From NCBI GenBank assembly GCA_036339995.1, contig JAYYZW010000028.1, positions 1-33,184 on the forward strand: DNA of 33,184 bases, in the 5' to 3' direction. This document shows, piece after piece, positions 9,033-17,028 of the stretch. The notes beneath the pieces were generated by a model. It worked only from the letters and a program-made list of their open reading frames with translations, did no database searches and had not been told where the DNA came from. Position 1 is the stretch's first letter; every line of letters begins with the position of its first letter. The position numbers and the translations under genes are program-made. This DNA comes from JAYYZW01 sp036339995 (GTDB taxonomy: Bacteria; Pseudomonadota; Gammaproteobacteria; Ga0077536).

Positions 9033-10390
9033 TTAAACTGCTCCGATTCCGCCAGAATATCGGCGACTTTATCCAGAGCCATCACGCGCGAACCCTTAAT
9101 CAGGATGGCGATATCGGATTTGCGCGAGCGCGTAAGTGCACGGGTCAAGCTTGCCGTCAGCGAATCCAAATCGGAAAAATGCTCGGCACCGCCATCGAAC
9201 TCAAGTGCGGCGGCCTTCGCCAGGGCGCCAACGGTAAAGAGGCGTTGCACACCGGCACGCGACGCCGCCCGTGCTGCTTCACGATGATAACTTTCACTGT
9301 CGTCACCGAGTTCAGCCATGTCGCCGAGAACGAGCCACTTGTGACCGCGCTCATTGGACAGCACGTCGAGCGCCGCTTGAAGGGACGCCGGATTGGCATT
9401 GTAGGAATCGTCCAACAGGCGGGCTCCGCCCGGTCCGCGGCGGAGTTGTAATCGCCCCCGAACCGGCACGGCTCGCTCCAGTCCGGCACGAATACCGTCG
9501 AGGTTGACATCGACGGCGCGGGCGGCCGCGGCCGCGGCGAGTGCATTGTGCACGTTGTGTCTGCCCTTGAATGGGAACTCGATCAAAGTCTCACCGATAT
9601 CCGTCCCCAGAATAAACGAGGTTTTATCGGTGCCGACCGTCACTTCTTTCGCCGTGATCATTCCTCCTGCTCCGAAAGTGAGGATACGACGCTCGTCGGC
9701 CATTTCCATCCAAAGGGAAGCGAAGGGATCTTCGCAGTTGATGACGACGAACCCGTCGCCGCCCAGTGCGGAAATAATCTCGCCCTTAGCTCGTGCGATC
9801 GCTTCAATGCTGCCAAAACCTTCCAGGTGCGACGGCGCAACCAGGGTGATGATGGCGACGAGCGGACCGCTGATCTCACCCAGCCACGCGATATCACCGG
9901 GGCGATTCGCTCCCATCTCGATCACTGCGAAATCGTGCTCGGCGCGAAGCTCGAAAAGTGTCAACGGCAGGCCGATATCGTTGTTGAGGTTACCCTGGGT
10001 TGCGAGTACCTCACCTTGAACCTGCAAGATCGCAGCGAGCATCTCCTTGACCGTGGTTTTGCCGGAGCTTCCGGTCACTGCGAGTAACGGGATCTCGAAT
10101 CTGCTTCTCCAATTGCGCGCGAGGCGACCGAGACCGCGGCGGCAATCAATCGTGCGAATCAGGCTTAAATCAATATTATCCGCATGCTCGACGACGGCAC
10201 CGGCTGCGCCCGCGGTGGCGGCTTCGCCGAGTTTGTCGTGGGCATCGAAAAGCGGGCCCTTGAGCGCGAAAAACAATTGATTGGGCGTGAGCGAGCGCGT
10301 GTCCGTACTGACGCCCTCGAATCCACGATCGCTGCCAATGAGTTCACCATCTATTGCGTTTGCGGCCTCTGATAGCTGCATCGTGATCAT
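9026..10390 (-). CDS. murF: UDP-MurNAc-tripeptide--D-alanyl-D-alanine ligase
   Basis: Cytoplasmic Mur ligase that joins the Ddl product D-Ala-D-Ala to UDP-MurNAc-tripeptide, completing the pentapeptide. Visible motifs are STDTRSLTPNQLFFALKG near the N-terminus, the P-loop GSSGKTTVKEM at about residues 107-117, FAVIEMGANRPGDI, GRHNVHNALAA and the C-terminal LLDDSYNANPAS and LGDMAELG. The ATG at 10390 gives MITMQLSEA, which aligns with the start of E. coli MurF. A GTG one codon upstream also opens the frame. The start codon overlaps the murE stop, and the end overlaps the mraY start. Confidence 0.97.
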   Translation of the reverse strand: MITMQLSEAANAIDGELIGSDRGFEGVSTDTRSLTPNQLFFALKGPLFDAHDKLGEAATAGAAGAVVEHADNIDLSLIRTIDCRRGLGRLARNWRSRFEIPLLAVTGSSGKTTVKEMLAAILQVQGEVLATQGNLNNDIGLPLTLFELRAEHDFAVIEMGANRPGDIAWLGEISGPLVAIITLVAPSHLEGFGSIEAIARAKGEIISALGGDGFVVINCEDPFASLWMEMADERRILTFGAGGMITAKEVTVGTDKTSFILGTDIGETLIEFPFKGRHNVHNALAAAAAARAVDVNLDGIRAGLERAVPVRGRLQLRRGPGGARLLDDSYNANPASLQAALDVLSNERGHKWLVLGDMAELGDDSESYHREAARAASRAGVQRLFTVGALAKAAALEFDGGAEHFSDLDSLTASLTRALTRSRKSDIAILIKGSRVMALDKVADILAESEQFKC

Positions 10391-11889
10391 CACTCGTTCT
10401 CGCTCAGCACCTGCTCAACTTCCAAACGATCGCTGAATGGTGTTCTTACACCGTCGTGTTCCTGGATCACCTCGTGTCCTTTACCGGCAAGCAGCACAAT
10501 ATCGTTTGCCGATGCAGCTTCTATCGCTGTTCTGATGGCTTCCGCGCGATCGTGAATGATGCTCACGGCTGCGGGCGATTGCATGCCCGAAATAATTTCG
10601 CTCGCGATATCAGCGTTCTGTTCGCCCCGCGGATTGTCGGCAGTCACGATCACTTGGTCTGCATGGCATTCGGCAATCTCGCCCATGGCCGGGCGCTTGC
10701 TGTGGTCGCGTTCTCCGCCACAGCCAAACACCAGTATCAAGCGCTGCGCTCCTGCTTCGCGTAATGCCGTCAACGCTGCCAGCAGACTGTCGGGCGAATG
10801 CGCATAGTCCACGAACACGCGCGCACCTGCCGGTGTCGTGCCGCATAATTCCATACGGCCGGGTACCCGACGGACCCGTGACAGAGCAGCACATATACGT
10901 TCGTGCGCGTGGCCGAGCGATAGCAGGTAGGCCGCAGCGATAAATAAATTGTCGACGTTAAAACGTCCGGGCAGCGTGCTCTCGATCGAGGCCGTGTGAT
11001 TTGCATGGCGTAGGGTGAAACGCACGCCGTCATGCAACGCTTCTACTTCGGTTCCGGTGATCCGTGCCTGTCCTTTGCCCTCGCTTCGATTCGTGGAGCA
11101 GGTCCACAAGTCGACCTGCGGATCGATTGAACTCGCTATCCTGGCACCCACTGGATCGTCGACATTCACGATTGCCGTCGCCAGGTCCTTATGGCTAAAC
11201 AAACGCTGCTTGATTTCCGCGTAAGCTTCGATATCGCCGTGGTAGTCGAGGTGATCATGCCCGAGGTTCGTAAACGCCGCCGCGCCGAGCGTGAGCCCCG
11301 ACAGGCGATCTTGGTCCAGGGAATGCGAGGATGCTTCCAGCGCAACGAAACCGACGTTTTCCCCGCGTAGACGTGCCAGCCAGCGATTCAGGGTAATGAT
11401 GTCGGGCGTCGTCATGCCAATCGTCGTCAATTGATCCAAGCGCCCAGCGCCGAGCGTTCCTATGTAGCCGCCGGTCTCACCCAACTCATCTACTGCTTGC
11501 GCCGCGATATGCGCTACGGTGGACTTGCCGTTTGTTCCGGTTATCGCGAATACGTGCACGGCTGCCGATGGATCGTCAAAAAAGCGCCTGGCAATTTCTC
11601 CCAAGTGCCCGCGTAGGTTAGCCAGCTCGAACACCGGGATCGCAAAATGCAGCGCTGGTTCATTTTCCTCCGCGACGATCGCTGCGGCCCCTCTGGCGAC
11701 GGCTTCGGCGGCAAACGCCATGCCGTTTGCGCGCGCACCCTTGAGTGCGAAAAAGCAGGTCCCAGGACCGACGTCGCGGCTGTTGAGCGCGATATCGGAA
11801 ATGGTCCGATCCTCTTGTGCTTGCACAGGGAGGATGCCGTCAAGTAGTACTGACAGCGCAACACCCATCTGGGATTTGGGTGCCATCAT
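10390..11889 (-). CDS. murE: UDP-MurNAc-L-Ala-D-Glu ligase, meso-diaminopimelate-adding type
   Basis: Cytoplasmic Mur ligase that adds the third stem-peptide residue. The P-loop GTNGKSTVAH is at about residues 118-127, followed by ALEASSHSLDQDR, FTNLGHDHLDYHG and GRFNVDNLF. The amino-acid selectivity motif reads DNPR at about 418-421. In known MurE enzymes DNPR marks meso-diaminopimelate as substrate, whereas lysine-adding enzymes differ there, so this organism should have a DAP-type Gram-negative wall. Its 499 residues are normal. Two ATG codons stand in tandem at the start; the first is used. It overlaps the ftsI stop by four bases. Confidence 0.97.
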   Translation of the reverse strand: MMAPKSQMGVALSVLLDGILPVQAQEDRTISDIALNSRDVGPGTCFFALKGARANGMAFAAEAVARGAAAIVAEENEPALHFAIPVFELANLRGHLGEIARRFFDDPSAAVHVFAITGTNGKSTVAHIAAQAVDELGETGGYIGTLGAGRLDQLTTIGMTTPDIITLNRWLARLRGENVGFVALEASSHSLDQDRLSGLTLGAAAFTNLGHDHLDYHGDIEAYAEIKQRLFSHKDLATAIVNVDDPVGARIASSIDPQVDLWTCSTNRSEGKGQARITGTEVEALHDGVRFTLRHANHTASIESTLPGRFNVDNLFIAAAYLLSLGHAHERICAALSRVRRVPGRMELCGTTPAGARVFVDYAHSPDSLLAALTALREAGAQRLILVFGCGGERDHSKRPAMGEIAECHADQVIVTADNPRGEQNADIASEIISGMQSPAAVSIIHDRAEAIRTAIEAASANDIVLLAGKGHEVIQEHDGVRTPFSDRLEVEQVLSENE

Positions 11890-13628
11890 GGCCGGTGCTC
11901 TGCCATCCGGGCGGATTCGAAATGAGCCGTCAGCTCCATTTCGTCCATGGGTTCGCCGGCGGGCTGGTCCGGTGGGATATTCAGAATGCGGATCGCTTCG
12001 CGCATGACGTTGGCGAAAACCGGTGCAGCGACGCGGCCACCGAAATGTCCGCCGTTCTTCGGTTCGTCGATAACGACGATCGCAACGAGCCGTGGACGAT
12101 TGGCGGGAATCATGCCGGCGAAAAGAGAAAGGTACCGGTCTTCGGCGTAGCCGGACACGGTCGATTTATGAACCGTGCCCGTTTTACCGGCAACGGAATA
12201 CCCCGGTACGGTAGCAGCGTGACCGGTTCCGTGCGTGACGGCACGCTCAAGCATCTTACGGATCTCGCGCGCCGTTGTGGACTGCATCGCACGCCGCCTC
12301 TTCGGCGTTACATCGGAACGTACGATGCTGAGCGGCTGCAGCCAACCGCCATTAGCGATCGTCATGTATGCGCGTGCCAGCTGCGTGGCTGTGACGGACA
12401 TGCCATAACCAAAAGCCAGCGTAGCGTGCTCGATCTCCTGCCAGTTACGGTATTCGTTCAACCGTCCATAAACTTCGCCCGGTAACAGGGCTTCGGTTAG
12501 TGACCCGAACCCGCAGGCGCGAAATACCCGCCAAAGCAGCTCCGGTTCCAGTGACAGCGCGAGTTTGCTGATCCCCACGTTGCTCGACTTTTCAACGATG
12601 CCGACGATGTCGAGCTGATGGTAATTCCTGACATCCCGGATGGTGTCCTTTCCCACCTTGAAGTACCCTGGCGATGTGTCGATCGTGGATTCCGGCGAGT
12701 AACGTCCGCTTTCCAGCGCAGCCGCAATCGTGAACGGTTTGATCGTCGATCCAGGTTCGAACAGATCGGTTACGGCGCGATTCCGGTAGTGCTCACCTTT
12801 GAGGTCGCTGCGGTTGTTGGGGTTGAATGACGGTCGATTAACGAGCGCGACGATTTCCCCCGTTTGCGGGTTCAGGATCACCATCGAACCTGCACGAGCT
12901 TCATGGCGCTGCACCGCGGCTTTAAGCGCACGGTAAGCGACATACTGAATTCGCTTGTCGATACTGAGTACTACATCGCGCCCCGGGCGCGTTGCGCGCA
13001 GGCGCTCGACGTCCTCGACGACCCGTCCCAGGCGATCCTTTATTACGCGCCGGGATCCGGGTTCGCCCCGCAGTGCCTGATCGAAGGCCAATTCAACCCC
13101 TTCCTGGCCTTGATCGTCTACGTTTGTGAAGCCAACCACGTGAGCCGCGACTTCAGCTGCGGGGTAATAGCGCCGGTTTTCCTCAATTAATCCGACACCT
13201 TGCAGGTCCAGTCCATGAACCGCTTCGCTTTCGTCCGGTGTTAAGTGCCGGCGCAGATATACGAATTTTCGATCGAGGCGCGGCAGTACCTGTGTTTCGA
13301 GGTGGGCGACCGTCGTACCGAGCAATTCGGCAAGTACCGGCCACTGGTCACGAACCAGGACAAACTGATCGGGACTTACCCAGGCGGATTGAATCGGCGC
13401 ACTGATTGCAAGCGGTTCGGCGTTACGATCGAGAATCATGCCGCGGTTGGCATCAATGCGCTCGACGCGAAGATATCGGGCATCGCCGGCATCCTGGAGG
13501 AATTCTCGATCGTGCAGCTGGATATCGATCGCGCGCCAAGCGAGCACCGACGCGGCTGCGACGAATATCGTCACGACAATCCGGCGCCTTAGCCTCAATT
13601 CCCTGCGCGCGTCTGAACGCGAACTCAT
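11886..13628 (-). CDS. ftsI: Septal peptidoglycan transpeptidase FtsI (PBP3)
   Basis: Class B penicillin-binding protein that cross-links septal peptidoglycan in complex with FtsW. There is a short cytoplasmic tail and one membrane segment at about residues 17-34. The pedestal domain includes NRGMILDRN and EENRRYYPAAEVAAHVVGF. The transpeptidase motifs are all intact: STIK with the nucleophile Ser at about 294, SSN at about 348-350 and KTG at about 482-484. At 580 residues the length equals that of PBP3 in related bacteria. The ATG overlaps the ftsL stop as ATGA. Beta-lactams such as aztreonam target this family. Confidence 0.98.
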   Translation of the reverse strand: MSSRSDARRELRLRRRIVVTIFVAAASVLAWRAIDIQLHDREFLQDAGDARYLRVERIDANRGMILDRNAEPLAISAPIQSAWVSPDQFVLVRDQWPVLAELLGTTVAHLETQVLPRLDRKFVYLRRHLTPDESEAVHGLDLQGVGLIEENRRYYPAAEVAAHVVGFTNVDDQGQEGVELAFDQALRGEPGSRRVIKDRLGRVVEDVERLRATRPGRDVVLSIDKRIQYVAYRALKAAVQRHEARAGSMVILNPQTGEIVALVNRPSFNPNNRSDLKGEHYRNRAVTDLFEPGSTIKPFTIAAALESGRYSPESTIDTSPGYFKVGKDTIRDVRNYHQLDIVGIVEKSSNVGISKLALSLEPELLWRVFRACGFGSLTEALLPGEVYGRLNEYRNWQEIEHATLAFGYGMSVTATQLARAYMTIANGGWLQPLSIVRSDVTPKRRRAMQSTTAREIRKMLERAVTHGTGHAATVPGYSVAGKTGTVHKSTVSGYAEDRYLSLFAGMIPANRPRLVAIVVIDEPKNGGHFGGRVAAPVFANVMREAIRILNIPPDQPAGEPMDEMELTAHFESARMAEHRP

Positions 13629-13888
13629 CGCAATTCCACAACCTGCTGCGTACGCGGCGCGAACATCTCGAGTTTTTCACTCGCAACTTTTTCCACTCTG
13701 CTATGCGTTCCCCACGTCGCCTGCTCGAGGAGCAGCTGACCCCACTCGCGGTTGAGGTCCTGTTTCGTTTCTCTGAGATCCTGCAATTCCACAAAAAGAT
13801 TTCGGCTTTCATGCCTGTACACAACGAGTTCTACGGCTGATGCGAACGCAAGCCATGCTACGAGTACGATCGTAACGGCCGATTTCAA
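13625..13888 (-). CDS. ftsL: Cell division protein FtsL
   Basis: Small bitopic divisome protein that forms a coiled coil with FtsB and binds FtsQ. The frame shows one membrane segment (SAVTIVLVAWLAFASAVELV), then a coiled-coil region with the conserved stretch EWGQLLLEQATWGTHSRVE. I chose a TTG at 13886-13888 that overlaps the rsmH stop (TTGA), because GGAG lies eight bases upstream. This gives an 87-residue protein with almost no cytoplasmic tail, similar to Pseudomonas FtsL. An ATG at 13966 would add 26 basic residues but would bury 82 bases inside rsmH. Family identity is clear; only the start is uncertain. Confidence 0.9.
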   Translation of the reverse strand: MKSAVTIVLVAWLAFASAVELVVYRHESRNLFVELQDLRETKQDLNREWGQLLLEQATWGTHSRVEKVASEKLEMFAPRTQQVVELR

Positions 13889-14793
13889 GCGTAACGCTCC
13901 AGAGCTCTTAGACGGGCGCTGCGCGCGCGCGGATTCAGCTTTCGCTCGAGATCGCTCGCCATGCATGGTTTTTTTGTCAGCACGCGGAACAATGCTTTTC
14001 CCTCTGATGGAGCCTCATTCTTCGAGCCAGTGTCTATCTCGCGAAAAAACCGCTTGACCAGCCGGTCCTCAATCGAGTGAAAAGCGATCACGAGAATTCG
14101 CCCGCCAATAGCCAGTAAGCTCGAAGCAGCAAGAAGAGCCCGCTCGACTTCGCCGAGTTCATCGTTGATGTGAATGCGTATCGCCTGAAAAGTGCGAGTT
14201 GCCGGGTCGATCCGACTGCGCGGTCCGCGCATGCACGAACGCACCAACTGCGCCAGCTCGAAGGTCGATTTCAACGCTTGCACCCGGCGGCTCTCGACAA
14301 TTTTGTGCGCGATCTGTCGTGATCGACGCTCGTCTCCGTAATGCCATAGAACGTCACTGATCTCCTTTTTCGACGCCGACATCAACCAATCACCCGCCGA
14401 GACGGGTTCGGTTGGATCCATGCGCATATCGAGAGGTCCATCATTCTGAAAACTGAAACCGCGGTCGGATTCGTCGAGCTGAGGCGTCGAAACGCCGAGA
14501 TCAAAAAGCACGCCGTCAATCGCCGATTCGTCATCGCCCAGCACGTCTGCAAGCTTCGAAAATCGTTGGTGTGCCACCGTGACGCGGGAATCCTCTTCGG
14601 CAAGGATCCGCGCCGGCTCTATGGCCTGCGGATCGCGGTCAATGACGATCAGCCGGCCCTGCGAATCGAGGCGCCGCAAAATTGCTCGGCTGTGACCGCC
14701 ACGTCCGAATGTCGCGTCGACATAAAGCCCCCTAGGTCTTACGTTCATAAGGTCTACAACCTCATTCAACAAGACCGATAGGTGTTCGGGCAC
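13885..14793 (-). CDS. rsmH: 16S rRNA (cytosine-1402 N4)-methyltransferase
   Basis: SAM-dependent methyltransferase (formerly MraW) that modifies C1402 of 16S rRNA in the ribosomal P site, acting with RsmI, whose gene is also in this window. Visible motifs are HLSVLLNEVVDLM, the SAM site VDATFGRGGHSRAIL, VIDRDPQAI, DGVLFDLGVSTPQLD, DRGFSFQNDGPLDMRMD and FHSIEDRLVKRFF. No ATG fits the N-terminus. A GTG at 14793 begins VPEHLSVLL and lies ten bases after mraZ; TTG codons at 14802 and 14814 are alternatives. The length is about 302 residues, normal for the family. The stop overlaps the ftsL start. Confidence 0.96.
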   Translation of the reverse strand: MPEHLSVLLNEVVDLMNVRPRGLYVDATFGRGGHSRAILRRLDSQGRLIVIDRDPQAIEPARILAEEDSRVTVAHQRFSKLADVLGDDESAIDGVLFDLGVSTPQLDESDRGFSFQNDGPLDMRMDPTEPVSAGDWLMSASKKEISDVLWHYGDERRSRQIAHKIVESRRVQALKSTFELAQLVRSCMRGPRSRIDPATRTFQAIRIHINDELGEVERALLAASSLLAIGGRILVIAFHSIEDRLVKRFFREIDTGSKNEAPSEGKALFRVLTKKPCMASDLERKLNPRARSARLRALERYA

Positions 14794-14803
14794 CCAATCC
14801 AAC

Positions 14804-15262
14804 TCACAACGCAAGAGACCCCAACGCGGAAGACGGATCTCCCGTGCTGTTGCCGACGTCGTTCAGCCAGCGGTCGCGCTCCGCATTCCATAGATCGCCA
14901 TTCCAGATTTCGAATTTGTTTCCTTGACCGAGCAGCGCCACCTGTCCGTCTATGCCAGCGATAGCGCGAAGTTCTTGAGGCAGCAATACACGGCCGTGGC
15001 TGTCACAAACGCAATCAGCGGCGTAACCACGCATGATTTGCTTGGTTCTGCGGCTCTGCTTGTCAAAGTCGGACAGAGCCGACAATTTTGTTTCGATCAG
15101 CTCCCATTCGGCCAGCGGATAAAGCCACAGGGCGCGATCCCAGGGATTGAGGGTGAGGACCAGTTCCGGGGACCCGAGCAAGGCCAAGGCCTCGCGATAA
15201 CGGGCCGGAATCGCAAGACGCCCCTTGGCGTCGACGTTGATTGTACTCAGGCCTCGGAACAT
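14804..15262 (-). CDS. mraZ: Transcriptional regulator MraZ
   Basis: AbrB/SpoVT-like DNA-binding protein that is first in the dcw cluster. In E. coli it represses its own promoter and therefore the cluster. Two tandem swapped-hairpin domains are visible. The first reads FRGLSTINVDAKGRLAIPARYRE at the N-terminus, and the second reads DSHGRVLLPQELRAIAG in the middle. The protein has 152 residues, the usual size, with a variable tail ending SALGSLAL. The ATG at 15262 has only a weak ribosome binding site. A perfect TTGACA promoter and phased TGGNN repeats lie upstream, consistent with autoregulation. Confidence 0.97.
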   Translation of the reverse strand: MFRGLSTINVDAKGRLAIPARYREALALLGSPELVLTLNPWDRALWLYPLAEWELIETKLSALSDFDKQSRRTKQIMRGYAADCVCDSHGRVLLPQELRAIAGIDGQVALLGQGNKFEIWNGDLWNAERDRWLNDVGNSTGDPSSALGSLAL

Positions 15263-15345
15263 TCCCGTGCATGAGATGCCACGCGTTGGCGGTCCGCCTC
15301 AAGGCGTCAAGAACGGACGGGTTGAAACCACCGGATTCGCGTGGG

Positions 15346-15370
15346 ATCCACTTTTCCCCACATTTCACCA
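15346..15370 (-). promoter_or_regulatory. Predicted MraZ operator (three phased TGGNN boxes)
   Basis: On the minus strand three boxes occur at exact ten-base intervals: TGGTG (15366-15370), TGGGG (15356-15360) and TGGAT (15346-15350). A degenerate fourth, TGCGG, lies at 15376-15380. E. coli MraZ is known to bind repeated TGGG-type boxes with about five-base spacers near its own promoter. Here the row begins just after the predicted transcription start, so binding should block initiation or promoter escape. The last box deviates from TGGG, so site strength is uncertain. Confidence 0.65.
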
Positions 15371-15379
15371 CCGAACCGC

Positions 15380-15409
15380 ACTATAAGGAGTGGGAAGGAA
15401 AACTGTCAA
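15380..15409 (-). promoter_or_regulatory. Predicted sigma70-type promoter of the dcw cluster
   Basis: Read on the minus strand, a perfect TTGACA (15404-15409) and TATAGT (15380-15385) are separated by 18 bases. Transcription should start near position 15373, giving a leader of about 110 bases before the mraZ ATG. It is the best sigma70 match I saw in the window and sits where the family's Pmra promoter is expected. It is a sequence prediction only. Confidence 0.75.
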
Positions 15410-15410
15410 G

Positions 15411-15707
15411 AAAATCAGGGGTAATAATTCTCGAATTCTTGCTTTAGTTACAGGGACTTAGCTGTATTTACCCCGAGCCGTACCAACCCGCTGCTAATAC
15501 GCGTGGAATAAACAGCCAAAAAATCATCCATATAACTTGGGCAGCTAATGTATTTTATAAACGAGTTATGCCAGACGGCTCGTTCCACAAAGGACTGCGG
15601 ATACCGGGGGGACGGTTTCGCCGAGGCGCCGCGCTGGACTCAATCCCGTTGCCGTAGCCAGCGCGCCTATGGCATGAAAGCGCGGCGTCGCCCCGAGATC
15701 TAGGGAA
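15411..15707. other. Intergenic region between the dcw promoter and the rnpB 3' end
   Basis: About 300 bases with no supported gene. The left part (15421-15560) is AT-rich. The right part (15580-15705) is GC-rich and contains a short inverted repeat, CGCGCTGG with CCAGCGCG, around a 20-base loop near 15632-15667. That repeat might help end rnpB transcription, but no clear T-run follows it. Short open frames here have no recognisable product. Confidence 0.5.
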
Positions 15708-16138
15708 AAGTGCAAGCCGGCCTGTAAGCCGGGTTCTGTGGTGTTGCGAAGCAACACGGCGATCATTCATCTGCGACGCGTGTCGCCACGCGCCTGAAGC
15801 GACCTACCCGGAAACTCGTGCGGACCACACTGATTACCGCTTTCGCGGCGCGTTTCCCTATTTGGTCTTGCTCCGAATGGGGTTTACCCTGCCACCGGCG
15901 TTGGCCGGCGCGGTGCGCTCTTACCGCACCTTTTCACCCTTACCCCACCGCCACCCCCGGAACCACTACGCGGTTCCGGGGGTGGCGGTGGGGCGGTCTG
16001 TTTTCTGTGGCACTTTCCGTAGGCTCGCGCCTCCCAGGCGTTACCTGGCATCCCGTCCTGTGGAGCCCGGACTTTCCTCCGCCATTCAACACGCAACGAA
16101 TGCGTCTGGATGACGGCGATCGCCCGGCCGACTTGCAC
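15708..16138 (-). ncRNA. rnpB: RNase P RNA, bacterial type A
   Basis: Catalytic RNA that trims the 5' leader from tRNA precursors, working with protein RnpA. The universal core GAGGAAAGTCCGGGCTCC is readable on the minus strand at 16062-16080. It is followed by AGGGTGAAAAGGTGCGG, AAGAGCGCACCGC and GGTAAACCCC, which is the CCA-recognition loop region. The closing AGAACCCGGCTTAC lies at 15724-15737. The ends were set by helix P1: the 13 bases GTGCAAGTCGGCC at the 5' end pair without mismatch (one G-U pair) to GGCCGGCTTGCAC at the 3' end. The predicted length of about 430 bases is somewhat above the E. coli RNA, largely because of a 22-base-pair hairpin at the P12 position. A TTTT run follows the 3' end. 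It starts 24 bases after rsmI. Confidence 0.97.
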
Positions 16139-16161
16139 GTGAGAGTGTGTCGCCTCGCCTG

Positions 16162-17028
16162 TTAAATTTCAACGTCATCTTCGTGTCCGTTAGTTCTTAA
16201 CGCTGCTTCGTAGAGTAGATTGCGGCTCAAACCCGTAATTGCCTTGGCTACGCGTATCGCTGTTTTAGAATCCATTTCCTCAAGCAGGATCTGTATGACG
16301 CGCTCCGCCTCACGAGTATCCGGATGCCTTTGCCGACCGGCGATGACTAGAACGATTTCGCCACGACTGGTATTCGGCTCCGATTGCAGAAGCTCCGATA
16401 ATTCGGCCAATGATCCACGGTAGACCGCTTCGAACTTCTTAGTGAGTTCACGCGCAATAACAGCCCCTCGCGCTCCTCCAAAAACGGCGATCATCGCATT
16501 CAGCGTATCGAGTATTCGATGGGGTGCCTCAAAGAACACAAGGGTTCGTGATTCCTGCACCAAATGTCGCAACCGCTCCTCGCGAGCGGGCGCGCGCGCC
16601 GGCAAAAAACCTTCGAAAGCGAAGCGGTCCGTCGGCATACCAGACACGCTTAATGCCGCCGTAACGGCGCAAGGGCCAGGTACCGTCAGGACCGGAATGG
16701 AGGCTGCCACCGCGCAATTCACCAGCGCGTAACCCGGATCCGATATCAAAGGAGTGCCGGCATCGGAGATCAATGCGCATGCTTCGCGCGTCGCCTCTAG
16801 ATCCGCAACGACTCTCTCCGCCATTCGGCCTTCATTGTGGTCATGTAAAGGCCTAAGCGAAGTCGTCACGCCGTATGCCTCAAGCAGTTTGCGGCTGTGG
16901 CGGGTATCTTCGCTCAAGATGAAATCAACGGCGTCGAGGATCTCGGCGGCACGGCGACCCATATCGCCCAAATTACCTATCGGCGTCGCGACGACGTAAA
17001 CGGCAGGCCGTTCAATTGACACGTCCAT
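16162..17028 (-). CDS. rsmI: 16S rRNA (cytidine-1402 2'-O)-methyltransferase
   Basis: SAM-dependent methyltransferase of the tetrapyrrole-methylase fold that 2'-O-methylates C1402 of 16S rRNA, the same nucleotide that RsmH modifies. Visible signatures are YVVATPIGNLGDMGRRA, FILSEDTRHSRKLL, ALISDAGTPLISDPGY, VPGPCAVTAALSVSG and FEAPHRILDTL, over 288 residues. It begins divergently from lpoA, with the two start codons overlapping, as in E. coli where rsmI is next to lpoA. The tail carries the small helical domain usual in this family. Confidence 0.97.
   Translation of the reverse strand: MDVSIERPAVYVVATPIGNLGDMGRRAAEILDAVDFILSEDTRHSRKLLEAYGVTTSLRPLHDHNEGRMAERVVADLEATREACALISDAGTPLISDPGYALVNCAVAASIPVLTVPGPCAVTAALSVSGMPTDRFAFEGFLPARAPAREERLRHLVQESRTLVFFEAPHRILDTLNAMIAVFGGARGAVIARELTKKFEAVYRGSLAELSELLQSEPNTSRGEIVLVIAGRQRHPDTREAERVIQILLEEMDSKTAIRVAKAITGLSRNLLYEAALRTNGHEDDVEI

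Noticed and set aside
15566..15770. Small overlapping frames at the rnpB 3' end
   Set aside because: They overlap the structured RNase P RNA, and no protein family is recognisable.
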